From Sinorhizobium terangae (GTDB taxonomy: Bacteria > Pseudomonadota > Alphaproteobacteria > Rhizobiales > Rhizobiaceae), in the NCBI RefSeq assembly GCF_009601505.1, contig NZ_WITC01000028.1:1-64000 (forward strand): a stretch of 64,000 bases of DNA, written 5' to 3'. The position numbers were made by a program, and so were the translations under genes. Below are positions 19,634-26,833 of the stretch, piece by piece (positions within the stretch are counted from its first letter, which is position 1; each line of letters begins with the position of its first letter). A model generated the notes under the pieces. That model saw only the letters and a list, made by a program, of their open reading frames with translations. It was not told the DNA's origin and did no database searches.

Positions 19634-20341
19634 TCATGCGATCTTTCGTTCGGATGCGCCGCCAAGCGGCAGTAGGGAATAGACGGTAAACGGCGCGCCG
19701 CGATGGGGCTCGACGAAAAGTGCAATGGTCGCAACGTCGAGCGGCTTGCCAGTGAATTCCTCGAAGGCGGCGGTAAGCGTCTCGCGCATCACTGGTTGCG
19801 TCTCCTTCGGCACCGGTCCCGTCAGCGTCATGTGGAACTGAAATTCCTCGAACACGTAAGGGTAACCCCATGTCGTAAGATATTCGCGCTGACGCCGCGT
19901 GAGCCTCTCCGGATTGCGGCGCGCGATATCGGCGTCCGACAGCGGCGCCCGGAACGGCTCGAAACGGCGAACGGCCTGTTCCGCCAGGCTTCGAAGCGGC
20001 GGGCAGTCTTCGGCCGGGACGAGCGCGAAAAACGGCCCGATCTGATGCAACACGATCCGTGGCACCTCGAACGCCTCGATCTCCGCCGCAAACTCATCGA
20101 AGGCGGCGAGCAGATCCGCTTCACTCTTTCCCTCAGCGAGTTCGAACGGCGCCTTCAGCGTTCCGTGAAAACCGTATCGTCGCGGGTCCGCCGTCAATGC
20201 CATCTGGTTTTCGCGCCCGAGCGCCGGCACCTCCGGCCAGCTCAGTGCTCCGTCGATAAAGGCGTCGCGGCCAAGCCAATGGGCTGCGGTCTGCGTCAGC
20301 CGGTCATCGGCCGGCAGCGCGAAGTAGATTGCATAACGCAC
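19634..20341 (-). CDS. DUF1045 phosphonate-metabolism-associated protein
   Basis: 235 residues with a GTG start at 20341 (then RYAIYF); a second in-frame GTG nine bases upstream is possible. It matches the DUF1045 family, which is regularly found in phn operons and has the look of a 2H-type phosphoesterase: two H-x-T/S-like motifs, HGTLKAPF near residue 57 and FHMTLTGPV near residue 180. The activity is not established; a cyclic-phosphate step would fit the fold. It sits directly before phnM with a one-base gap and is part of the same transcript. Confidence 0.82.
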   Translation of the reverse strand: MRYAIYFALPADDRLTQTAAHWLGRDAFIDGALSWPEVPALGRENQMALTADPRRYGFHGTLKAPFELAEGKSEADLLAAFDEFAAEIEAFEVPRIVLHQIGPFFALVPAEDCPPLRSLAEQAVRRFEPFRAPLSDADIARRNPERLTRRQREYLTTWGYPYVFEEFQFHMTLTGPVPKETQPVMRETLTAAFEEFTGKPLDVATIALFVEPHRGAPFTVYSLLPLGGASERKIA

Positions 20342-20516
20342 GAGTCTCACTTTCTGTGTCGCTCGGCCCGCCTCCGGCGGGTCGATGTTCGCGGGGTGCG
20401 ATGCGCAGCTAGCCGATTTGCATGACAAGATCATGATGACTTCGGTGCGAAACGCAAATCGGATCAGAGCGGGATGAGGAAGTGCGTGCGGTTTTCCGCC
20501 CGCATCCCGCTCCAAT
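20342..20516. repeat. Intergenic mosaic of inverted repeats inside the phn operon
   Basis: 175 bp holding three hairpins: CCCGCC/GGCGGG (20367-20381), CCGATTTGC (20413-20421) with GCAAATCGG (20454-20462), and AGCGGGATG (20468-20476) with CATCCCGCT (20503-20511). The last one resembles a palindrome repeated in many rhizobial intergenic regions. It separates the phnE stop from the DUF1045 start and may attenuate or process the transcript between transport and enzyme genes. Confidence 0.55.
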
Positions 20517-22031
20517 TTAATGTGCCTTTCGTCCCATCAGCCGCGAGCGGCACGCGTTCGAGATGCTGTCGAAAATGAAGACAACCATCAAGATCAGAAG
20601 CACCATATAGGCGACATTTTCCCAATCGGAATTGGTGCGCATCGCCTCCCACAATTTCAGCCCGATGCCTCCGGCGCCGACGGCGCCGATGATCGTCGCC
20701 GAGCGGGTGTTCGATTCGCAGAAGTAGAGCGCCTGGCTGGCAAAGACCGGGAGCACCTGCGGCAGCACCCCGAACCGCTGCACCGCGATCGGCGTCGCGC
20801 CGACGGATTTCACGCCTTCGCGCTGCTTGTCGTCGATGTTTTCAAGCGCCTCGGAATAGAGTTTGCCGAGCGTGCCGGTATCGGTGAAGAAGATCGCCGA
20901 GATGCCGGCGAGCGGACCGGGGCCGAAGGCGCGCGTGAAGAACAGCGCCCAGATGAACATGTCCACCGACCGCAGGAAATCGAAGAACCGCTTGGCGAGC
21001 TGGTTGGCGAAAAGGTTCGGCGTGATGTTGCGCGCGGCGAGGAAGCAGAGCGGAAAGGCGATCATCGATGCGAAGAGGGTGCCGACGAAAGCCATGACGA
21101 CCGTCTGAAGCAGCTTGGTCCAGACGTCGAGATGCTGCCACTCCGCGTTGTAGAGAATGTTGTTCCAGGCAAGCGAAAGGTTGGAGCGTGCCGGATCGAT
21201 CCGCTCTCCGGAGACAATCAGCGATGCCACTTCGCCATAGGGCTTTCCGAAGAACGGCGAGTTGGTATCGAAGAGGAAGTTCGCCCAGCCGAAGAACCGG
21301 TTGCGGATCGAGACTTCGTCACCCTCGACCTCGGCCCAGCCCGTCAAGCCGAAGGAGAGCGTGATCTTTTCTCCCGGCCGCTTTTGCGTGGCCCAACGGG
21401 GCAGGGGGCCTTGCGGCGTTACCGTATCCGCGCCGTCGACGGTCATCGTCAGCGTCTCGCTGCCGTGCGTCGCCTTAACCAAGCCGTCGCCGATCTCGAT
21501 GTTTGTCGAACGGTCATAGGCAAAGAGTGCGCGAACCACGACTTCTTCGGTGCGGGTCTCGACGCGGTTTTCTGCTTGAGCGGTCTGGGCGCCGCCGAGC
21601 GCGGCATTCGGCGCCATGAAATTGAAGAATGAACTTGCCTTCGGTTTCGACGGCTGAGCAGCGGCCGGCGCCTCGATCGTACGGGTCACTGTCTTCTTCT
21701 CAAGCGTGACCCAATCGGGCGTGGGATTGGCGCCGAGCGGCGAATTTCGCGCGTAGGAGACGGCCATAGTGCCATCGGCCGCGATCGCAATTTCCGGCCG
21801 GACCTCAAAGGACACCCAGTCGGCGAGATAGGTCCCCGCGATGCCCCAATTGGCATTGGCAAGCACGTGGCCGATCGAAAAGAACCACCAGCTGAAAACC
21901 AGGTAGAGCAGCACGCCGATGCCGATCAGCGCGGATTTCAGTCTCTTTCTGGAGGAGGACTGCAGCAGGTGCGGATGGCGGGCAGCGATTGCTTCCATTT
22001 CAAGGAGGCTCGGCTTGGTCGAGGCGGTCAT
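20517..22031 (-). CDS. phnE: Phosphonate ABC transporter permease PhnE (second, PhoT-like)
   Basis: A 504-residue permease, much longer than a plain PhnE (about 260-320). One membrane segment (SALIGIGVLLYLVFSWWFF) near residues 34-54 is followed by a long region of about 220 residues, poor in membrane segments and probably periplasmic (several Thr/Glu-rich beta-like stretches). Then comes the membrane permease domain with the BPD motif region EGVKSVGATPIAVQRFGVLPQVLPV. This layout fits PhoT of the S. meliloti PhoCDET phosphate/phosphonate importer. It pairs with the permease upstream (9-bp gap). Confidence 0.92.
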   Translation of the reverse strand: MTASTKPSLLEMEAIAARHPHLLQSSSRKRLKSALIGIGVLLYLVFSWWFFSIGHVLANANWGIAGTYLADWVSFEVRPEIAIAADGTMAVSYARNSPLGANPTPDWVTLEKKTVTRTIEAPAAAQPSKPKASSFFNFMAPNAALGGAQTAQAENRVETRTEEVVVRALFAYDRSTNIEIGDGLVKATHGSETLTMTVDGADTVTPQGPLPRWATQKRPGEKITLSFGLTGWAEVEGDEVSIRNRFFGWANFLFDTNSPFFGKPYGEVASLIVSGERIDPARSNLSLAWNNILYNAEWQHLDVWTKLLQTVVMAFVGTLFASMIAFPLCFLAARNITPNLFANQLAKRFFDFLRSVDMFIWALFFTRAFGPGPLAGISAIFFTDTGTLGKLYSEALENIDDKQREGVKSVGATPIAVQRFGVLPQVLPVFASQALYFCESNTRSATIIGAVGAGGIGLKLWEAMRTNSDWENVAYMVLLILMVVFIFDSISNACRSRLMGRKAH

Positions 22032-22040
22032 GGTGCGCTC

Positions 22041-23003
22041 CTACTGGGCGAGCTGAAAGGCCTGATCGCCGACAAGGCGGCGGCGGAGCCATGCTGAAAA
22101 CTGGTCGACGGCGAAGATCGTCGTGAACAAGAGAATCACGATCGCGATCGTCTTCGCCTCATGATCCTGGCCGATCGCCAGGCGCAGCAACTCGCCGATA
22201 CCGCCGCCGCCGACGGCGCCGATGATCGTCGAGGCGCGCACATTGATCTCGAGGCGAAGCAGGAAATAGCTGGTGAAATTCGGGAGAACCTGCGGAACGA
22301 TGCCGAACCAGACCCGCTCGATCCAGTTGGCGCCAACGGCGCGCAAGCCTTCCTCCGGTTTCATGTCGGCGTTTTCGACGACCTCGAAGAACAACTTGCC
22401 AAGCGCGCCGATCGTGTGGATTGACACCGCCGCAATCGCGGGTATGGGGCCCAGCGACAGGATCGCCAGGAAGAAGCCGGCAATGACCACTTCGGGGAAG
22501 GCGCGCAGGATCTCCATCAGCCGGCGCACCGGGCCCCTGATCCAGCGATTGGGCATGAGATTTCGCGCGGCAAGGAACGAGAGAAAGAAGCCGAAGAAGA
22601 CTCCGATCACTGTCGAAAAGATGGCAATGTTCAGCGTCTCCAGCATCTTGTGAAAATATTCCGGGATGTAGAGGCTGTCGGTGAGGTAAAGCCGGCCGTC
22701 CGGATAGTTGTACCTGAAGCTGCCGTCGTCATAGGGCGACGGCAAGTCGAACATGGCGCGCACGATTTCCATGGCGTCGCGCGGGACCAGATCGCCGACA
22801 AAATCGAAGAAATGCGGCAGGCGATCAAAGAACTTGCCGGCGTTCGAATCGTTTGCGAACCAGAGCGAGGCGGAGAGCGTCAGAGCGAGGAGCGCCAGGC
22901 CCAGGAAGGTGTAAAGCCGGCGGCGGGCATTGAGCTCCTGCCAGTGGCGCTCCACCAAGGCGCCGCTCTCGCTCAGTTGTCGGGAAAGCACGGAAGTGGC
23001 CAT
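22041..23003 (-). CDS. phnE: Phosphonate ABC transporter permease PhnE (first, PhoE-like)
   Basis: 320 residues starting at ATG 23003 (MATSVLSRQLSESG); earlier codons in frame would run across the phnD-phnE hairpin. It has an N-terminal membrane segment (RRRLYTFLGLALLALTL) and a C-terminal transport domain with the coupling loop GLRAVGANWIERVWFGIVPQVLPN, plus the closing INVRASTIIGAVGGGGIG. It forms the membrane channel with the next permease and works with PhnC and PhnD. Equivalent to PhoE of the S. meliloti PhoCDET system by order and sequence. Confidence 0.93.
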   Translation of the reverse strand: MATSVLSRQLSESGALVERHWQELNARRRLYTFLGLALLALTLSASLWFANDSNAGKFFDRLPHFFDFVGDLVPRDAMEIVRAMFDLPSPYDDGSFRYNYPDGRLYLTDSLYIPEYFHKMLETLNIAIFSTVIGVFFGFFLSFLAARNLMPNRWIRGPVRRLMEILRAFPEVVIAGFFLAILSLGPIPAIAAVSIHTIGALGKLFFEVVENADMKPEEGLRAVGANWIERVWFGIVPQVLPNFTSYFLLRLEINVRASTIIGAVGGGGIGELLRLAIGQDHEAKTIAIVILLFTTIFAVDQFSAWLRRRLVGDQAFQLAQ

Positions 23004-23065
23004 GGGGTTTCCGGCGGAGCCGGCCTCTTGAGGTGGGTGCCTGTGGCAGTCCCGGACAATCAAAT

Positions 23066-23087
23066 GCCGGCCGCTTGCGCGGCCGGC
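23066..23087 (-). promoter_or_regulatory. Strong intercistronic hairpin between phnD and phnE
   Basis: GCCGGCCGC (23066-23074) pairs perfectly with GCGGCCGGC (23079-23087) over a 4-nt loop. It lies 22 bp past the phnD stop inside the operon. Its likely role is to stabilise the phnD message and to lower permease expression relative to the binding protein; no T-run follows on the minus strand. Confidence 0.55.
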
Positions 23088-23109
23088 TGAATTATGAAGG
23101 GTTTGGCGA

Positions 23110-24015
23110 TCAGCCGCCGATCGTTGCCTTGCGAGCGTCGATGATCGGCTTGTAGAAGTCGGCATTGACTTCGGTGTAGCCGATGAAATCACCGCCCTGG
23201 ATAGCCGAGAAGCAGGCGGCATCGGTCTTCGGCAGGTCCATCATGAACTGCTTGAACTTCGCCTTCATGTCGTCGTTCATCGTGGTGCGCACGACGATCG
23301 GGCCGTTCGGGATCAACGGCGACTTCCAGAGTTCGACGAGGTCGTTCATGTCGACGATACCCTTGTCGGCCATCTTGCGCAGGTTGCCGGAGGTGTAGCC
23401 GTCCTTGAACTCGCCGATGCCCGAACCGAAGGTCGTGCCGGCATCGAAGGTGCCCTTGACGACTTCGAGAACGAGGTTCTCGTGACCGCCGCCGAAGCCG
23501 GTTTCACCGAAGAATTCCTTGACCGGCGCGCCGATCGCTTCCGGAAGTGTTACGAGCGGGATGAGGTAGCCGGAGGTCGAGTCCGGATCAGCGAAGCCGA
23601 GCTTCTTGCCCTTGAGGTCTTCGAGCTTGGTGATGCCGGAATCCTTGCGGGCAACCATGATCGAGTGGTAGCCGGTGGAGCCATCGGTCTGGACCGTCGT
23701 CAGGATCGGCTCGACGGCATCCGCCTTGGCGAGGTAGATCTTGGCATAGCCGGAAGCGCCGAGTTCTGCGTAATCGAGCGTACCGCCGAGCAGGCCCTGG
23801 ATGACGCCGTCATAGTCGGCGGCCGGGAACAGCGAGACCTTTTCGACGCCGATTGCGGCCGGGAGCTTGTCGACCAGGCACTGGAAGTTGCGCAGGCGGT
23901 CGGCTTCGTTCTCGCCGCCAAGAATGCCGATGCGGAATTCCTTCAGATCTTCGGCCTCAGCGTGGCCGACGAGGGCGAGGAGCGCAACAGCGCCCAACAG
24001 AGCTTTCTTCAACAT
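23110..24015 (-). CDS. phnD: Phosphonate ABC transporter substrate-binding protein
   Basis: A 301-residue periplasmic protein. Residues 1-21 form a signal peptide (MLKKALLGAVALLALVGHAEA) that is probably cut before EDLKEF. The binding fold shows RIGILGGENEADRL, YDGVIQGLLGGTLDYAELG and the ligand-site segment KLGFADPDSTSGYLIP, as in PhnD/PhoD proteins that bind phosphonates, phosphate or phosphite esters. It is the second gene after phnC and is followed by an intercistronic hairpin. Confidence 0.95.
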   Translation of the reverse strand: MLKKALLGAVALLALVGHAEAEDLKEFRIGILGGENEADRLRNFQCLVDKLPAAIGVEKVSLFPAADYDGVIQGLLGGTLDYAELGASGYAKIYLAKADAVEPILTTVQTDGSTGYHSIMVARKDSGITKLEDLKGKKLGFADPDSTSGYLIPLVTLPEAIGAPVKEFFGETGFGGGHENLVLEVVKGTFDAGTTFGSGIGEFKDGYTSGNLRKMADKGIVDMNDLVELWKSPLIPNGPIVVRTTMNDDMKAKFKQFMMDLPKTDAACFSAIQGGDFIGYTEVNADFYKPIIDARKATIGG

Positions 24016-24104
24016 AAGGTTTGTCTCCCGTTTTCCGGCATTGCCGGATCGATATCGGTTGCAAAGAGGTGCCCTTCACGCGGGCTTTCGATCGTGGCGG
24101 GTCG

Positions 24105-24947
24105 TCACAGACCGGCCAATGCCAGCGGCTTGAGGCCAGCCGATGCGGTTTTTTCCTGCGGCAGTGCCGCGGGAATGTTGATGCTTGTCGAGGTCATCGA
24201 TTCTTCGATCGTGGTGTCTGCACCGTAGATCTCGGCGACGGCTGCGGCGGTCAGGTCCTTCGGTTGTCCGTCGAAGACGACGCGCCCATGCGCCATGCCG
24301 ATGATCCGCTCGCAACAGCTCCGCGCCGTGTCGAGCGTGTGCAGGTTGGTGATGACGGTGATACCGTCGCGCTCGTTGATGTCGCGCAGCGCGTCCATGA
24401 CGATCTTGGCGTTGAGCGGGTCGAGCGAGGCGATCGGCTCATCGGCCAGGAGCACCCTCGGCTGCTGCATCAGGGCGCGGGCGATCGCGACGCGCTGCTG
24501 CTGGCCGCCGGAAAGCGTGCCGGCCGGCTGCAATGCCGTCTGCTCGATGCCGAGGCGTTCGAGCGCACCGATCGCCATGATCCGCTCTTCGCGCGTGAAC
24601 ATGTTGAGGACGCTGAGCGCGGTCGAGCGGTGGTTGAGGCGGCCGAGCAGGACGTTGGTCAAGACGTCGAGACGCGGCACGAGGTTGAACTGCTGGAAGA
24701 TCATGGCGCAGTCGCGCTGCCAGTTGCGCAGCGCCGCGCCGCGGAGCGCGGAGACTTCCGTGCCTGCGAATTCGATCGAGCCGGACGAGAGGTCAACCAG
24801 ACGGTTGATCATGCGCAGCAGCGTCGATTTGCCGGCACCGGAGCGGCCGATGATACCGACCATCTGGCCCTGGGGGATGTCGAAGGTAACCGAGCTGACG
24901 GCTGTTTTCGTGCCGAACCGGCGGGTTACATTCTTCAACTGAAACAT
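24105..24947 (-). CDS. phnC: Phosphonate ABC transporter ATP-binding protein
   Basis: 280 residues starting at ATG 24947 ([12 protein letters not shown]); the frame is open further upstream, but the 24998 start lacks support. Walker A is GRSGAGKST (about residues 34-42), the signature is LSGGQQQR (about 143-150), Walker B is VLLADEP (about 165-171), and [10 protein letters not shown] includes the switch His. It powers PhnDEE uptake. It has a C-terminal extension of about 25 residues past the core ([16 protein letters not shown]). As the first gene of the transcript it lies directly behind the Pho-box-like repeats. Confidence 0.95.
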   Translation of the reverse strand: MFQLKNVTRRFGTKTAVSSVTFDIPQGQMVGIIGRSGAGKSTLLRMINRLVDLSSGSIEFAGTEVSALRGAALRNWQRDCAMIFQQFNLVPRLDVLTNVLLGRLNHRSTALSVLNMFTREERIMAIGALERLGIEQTALQPAGTLSGGQQQRVAIARALMQQPRVLLADEPIASLDPLNAKIVMDALRDINERDGITVITNLHTLDTARSCCERIIGMAHGRVVFDGQPKDLTAAAVAEIYGADTTIEESMTSTSINIPAALPQEKTASAGLKPLALAGL

Positions 24948-25020
24948 TGGCAGCAGTTCCTTTTTAGGGGGACCGGTCATCGGTATGACACCTGCCATAG
25001 CGGCGCTTGATGAACGCCAA

Positions 25021-25049
25021 ATGTCAGTTTCTTGTCGTTTCTGTAACAG
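25021..25049 (-). promoter_or_regulatory. Pho-box-like tandem repeats upstream of phnC
   Basis: On the minus strand, CTGTTAC, ACGACAA and CTGACAT occur at an exact 11-bp period (complement of 25043-25049, 25032-25038, 25021-25027). The consensus PhoB half site is CTGTCAT with 4-bp spacers; the outer two units match 5/7 and 6/7 while the middle one is poor. The position, 74-102 bp upstream of phnC, and the known PhoB control of phoCDET in S. meliloti support it. Confidence 0.55.
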
Positions 25050-25419
25050 TTCACAGTCGGAAGCAGGCGTGGCTCTTCAATGCAGTCTGAACCGATCCAC
25101 AAGCCACCGCCGCCGGTCCGAGGCCGCGCCCCTCGTTCCAGATCACGAATGTTGGTTGGTGACGTTCAATGGGTGCCCCCGATCTGGACATGCTCGCCGC
25201 GCCAACGCCAAAGACTGTTCCCTGGCCGCACATATGGGATAGGCACCGGCAAGCAGCCGTATGGGGAGAGAGCCGTGCTCGAGATGCCCTGAGGCACGGT
25301 GGAAAGGCTCGCGTGGATACCGGCTTGCAAGCTCGGAAACTTGGTACCCTTTGATGGAACGAACGAGCGTTCCCCCGGTTGCTATCGTTGTCGAGGATGG
25401 CAGCAGGCGGAGGATCGCC
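25050..25419. other. Intergenic region with one perfect inverted repeat
   Basis: No convincing gene in about 370 bp; the open frames here are Arg/Pro-rich and lack RBSs. GGAACG (25356-25361) and CGTTCC (25368-25373) form a perfect 6-6-6 inverted repeat 47 bp before the DUF305 gene and could be an operator. Confidence 0.35.
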
Positions 25420-25917
25420 ATGAAAGATCAAGGCAAGCAGCCGATGCAGCACCATGACACGGCAGCCCACCATTACCTGATGTTCGCCGTCAACATGGTG
25501 GTCAGTCTGGTCGTCATGTACTTCGTGATGTTCTCCATGGTCGACGGGTGGACGGATTTCCGCAATAACCTCAACACGTTCTACATGGCGCTGACGATGG
25601 TCGCTCCGATGGGCATCATCATGCTGGCGACCATGGGCGGGATGCACAGGAACAGGGGCCTGAACGTCGGCCTTTATCTCGGCCTTATTGCCCTCTTCGT
25701 TGTGGCATTTGCGGGAACGCGCACGCAGGCTCTGATCGACGACCGTCAGTTCATCGCCTCCATGATCCCGCATCATTCGGGAGCGATCCTGATGTGTCGC
25801 GAAGCAAACCTCACGGACGAGGAACTGGTCGACCTGTGCAATCAAATCTCCCAAGGGCAGCGCAAGGAAATCGAGCAAATGAACGCGATCAGAGCGAGAC
25901 TGGGCAAATCTGGCTGA
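25420..25917 (+). CDS. Membrane-anchored DUF305 protein
   Basis: 165 residues starting at ATG 25420 with CGGAGGATCG just upstream. After a His-rich N-terminus (QPMQHHDTAAHHY) come three hydrophobic helices (about residues 20-45, 58-77 and 85-105), then a short DUF305 domain with the characteristic MIPHHSGAILMCREA. DUF305 proteins are often linked to copper and other metals, and the His and Met residues suggest metal binding. It precedes the copper genes by about 190 bp and points the same way. The function is not established. Confidence 0.75.
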   Translation: MKDQGKQPMQHHDTAAHHYLMFAVNMVVSLVVMYFVMFSMVDGWTDFRNNLNTFYMALTMVAPMGIIMLATMGGMHRNRGLNVGLYLGLIALFVVAFAGTRTQALIDDRQFIASMIPHHSGAILMCREANLTDEELVDLCNQISQGQRKEIEQMNAIRARLGKSG

Positions 25918-25981
25918 TCGACGCGCGGCGCCGGCACGACCAGCCAATCAACTCCGATCCGCTCGTTGGCCATTTTCCCGC

Positions 25982-26012
25982 TTGACCTTGCCATCGTTGG
26001 AACCCTTACACC
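25982..26012 (+). promoter_or_regulatory. Candidate MerR-family (CueR/HmrR-type) promoter
   Basis: TTGACC (25982-25987) is separated by 19 bp from TACACC (26007-26012). The long spacer holds the imperfect dyad CCTTGCCA/TTGGAACC, as in copper-responsive CueR/HmrR promoters. It lies about 97 bp before the His/Cys-rich gene that heads the copper cluster. The minus-10 match is poor, so this is a candidate only. Confidence 0.4.
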
Positions 26013-26108
26013 GATAGTCAGCATCGCACCGATGGCTCGGCGGGCTCGCTGTGATGCCGTGTGACAGGCGCGAGCCATACGAACCGACAATTGACAACTT
26101 AGGGACCA

Positions 26109-26510
26109 ATGTTAGTCCTGCTAGGCATGGGTATGTTTCGAATCACATTGCACAAGATGCTGGTTCTGATCCGCTTGGTGATTGTCGTGTCACTGGCGGG
26201 ATACTCCGTGCCGACCGCCTCCGCCGCCATGCATGGGGCGTGGTCCGATCTCGAAATCTCCCAGTCCGACCACCAGCACCACGAAGTCGCGAGCGGCGAC
26301 CGCGTGCACGGCGATCACGACCAGTCCTCCCCTGACGACGCCCATAAACTGGCGAAGACCGACTGCTGCCAAGGCTTCTGTATCAGCATGGCCATCGTGA
26401 CCGACGCTGACGCGGTCGGCGGCCCGCGTGTCGCTACCATCCGCAAGTTCATCGACGATGCCCGGGCCATAGGCGAACTCCCGCAGCTGCACCGCCCTCC
26501 GAATATCTGA
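26109..26510 (+). CDS. Exported His/Cys-rich protein, CopL-like, at head of copper cluster
   Basis: 133 residues, or somewhat fewer if an internal Met (GMFRITLHK or KMLVLIR) is the true start. A hydrophobic N-terminal segment (MLVLIRLVIVVSLAGYSVPTASA) is probably a signal peptide. The mature part is His/Asp-rich (SDHQHHEV, HGDHDQ) and has a Cys cluster, DCCQGFCIS. This layout resembles CopL-type or DUF2946-like proteins found upstream of copper resistance genes, but sequence similarity is weak by eye. Position at the head of the copper genes supports a metal-related role. Confidence 0.6.
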   Translation: MLVLLGMGMFRITLHKMLVLIRLVIVVSLAGYSVPTASAAMHGAWSDLEISQSDHQHHEVASGDRVHGDHDQSSPDDAHKLAKTDCCQGFCISMAIVTDADAVGGPRVATIRKFIDDARAIGELPQLHRPPNI

Positions 26511-26605
26511 GTACGGCACACCCGTTCTCGCGGGTCGAATCCGTGCGTCTGTGAGCGCGTGATTTGCGCTTCAAGCGCCGTTGCAATTCCCATTCGGATA
26601 TAACC

Positions 26606-26833
26606 ATGAAACCCTTGCTTTTCGTGGTCGCACTGCCGCTGTTTGCCGGCGGATGCGCTGCCACATTGCCTCCCGACGTCATTGCTTCGGGCGATCTTGC
26701 CGCCTCCCAGGCCGAAGTCCGCCCCCTCGGATATACGAGCCCGGTCTCGGGCTACACCCACCGCGTGCCGGTCGATCCCAAACCGTGGCGCAACCAGAAT
26801 GACGCGCAATCTCCGGAAGGAGACGCTTCATGA
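26606..26833 (+). CDS. Small lipoprotein in copper cluster
   Basis: 75 residues starting at ATG 26606. The N-terminus is a lipoprotein signal (LPLFAGGC), with Cys17 as probable lipidated residue. The mature part is short, without clear domains, with a GYTSPVSGYTHRVPVDPKPWR segment. It overlaps the start of the TolC-family gene by 4 bp (ATGA at 26830-26833), which points to coupled translation and a shared outer-membrane task. I know small lipoproteins of this kind only from copper and efflux gene neighbourhoods in alphaproteobacteria; the function is unknown. Confidence 0.7.
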   Translation: MKPLLFVVALPLFAGGCAATLPPDVIASGDLAASQAEVRPLGYTSPVSGYTHRVPVDPKPWRNQNDAQSPEGDAS

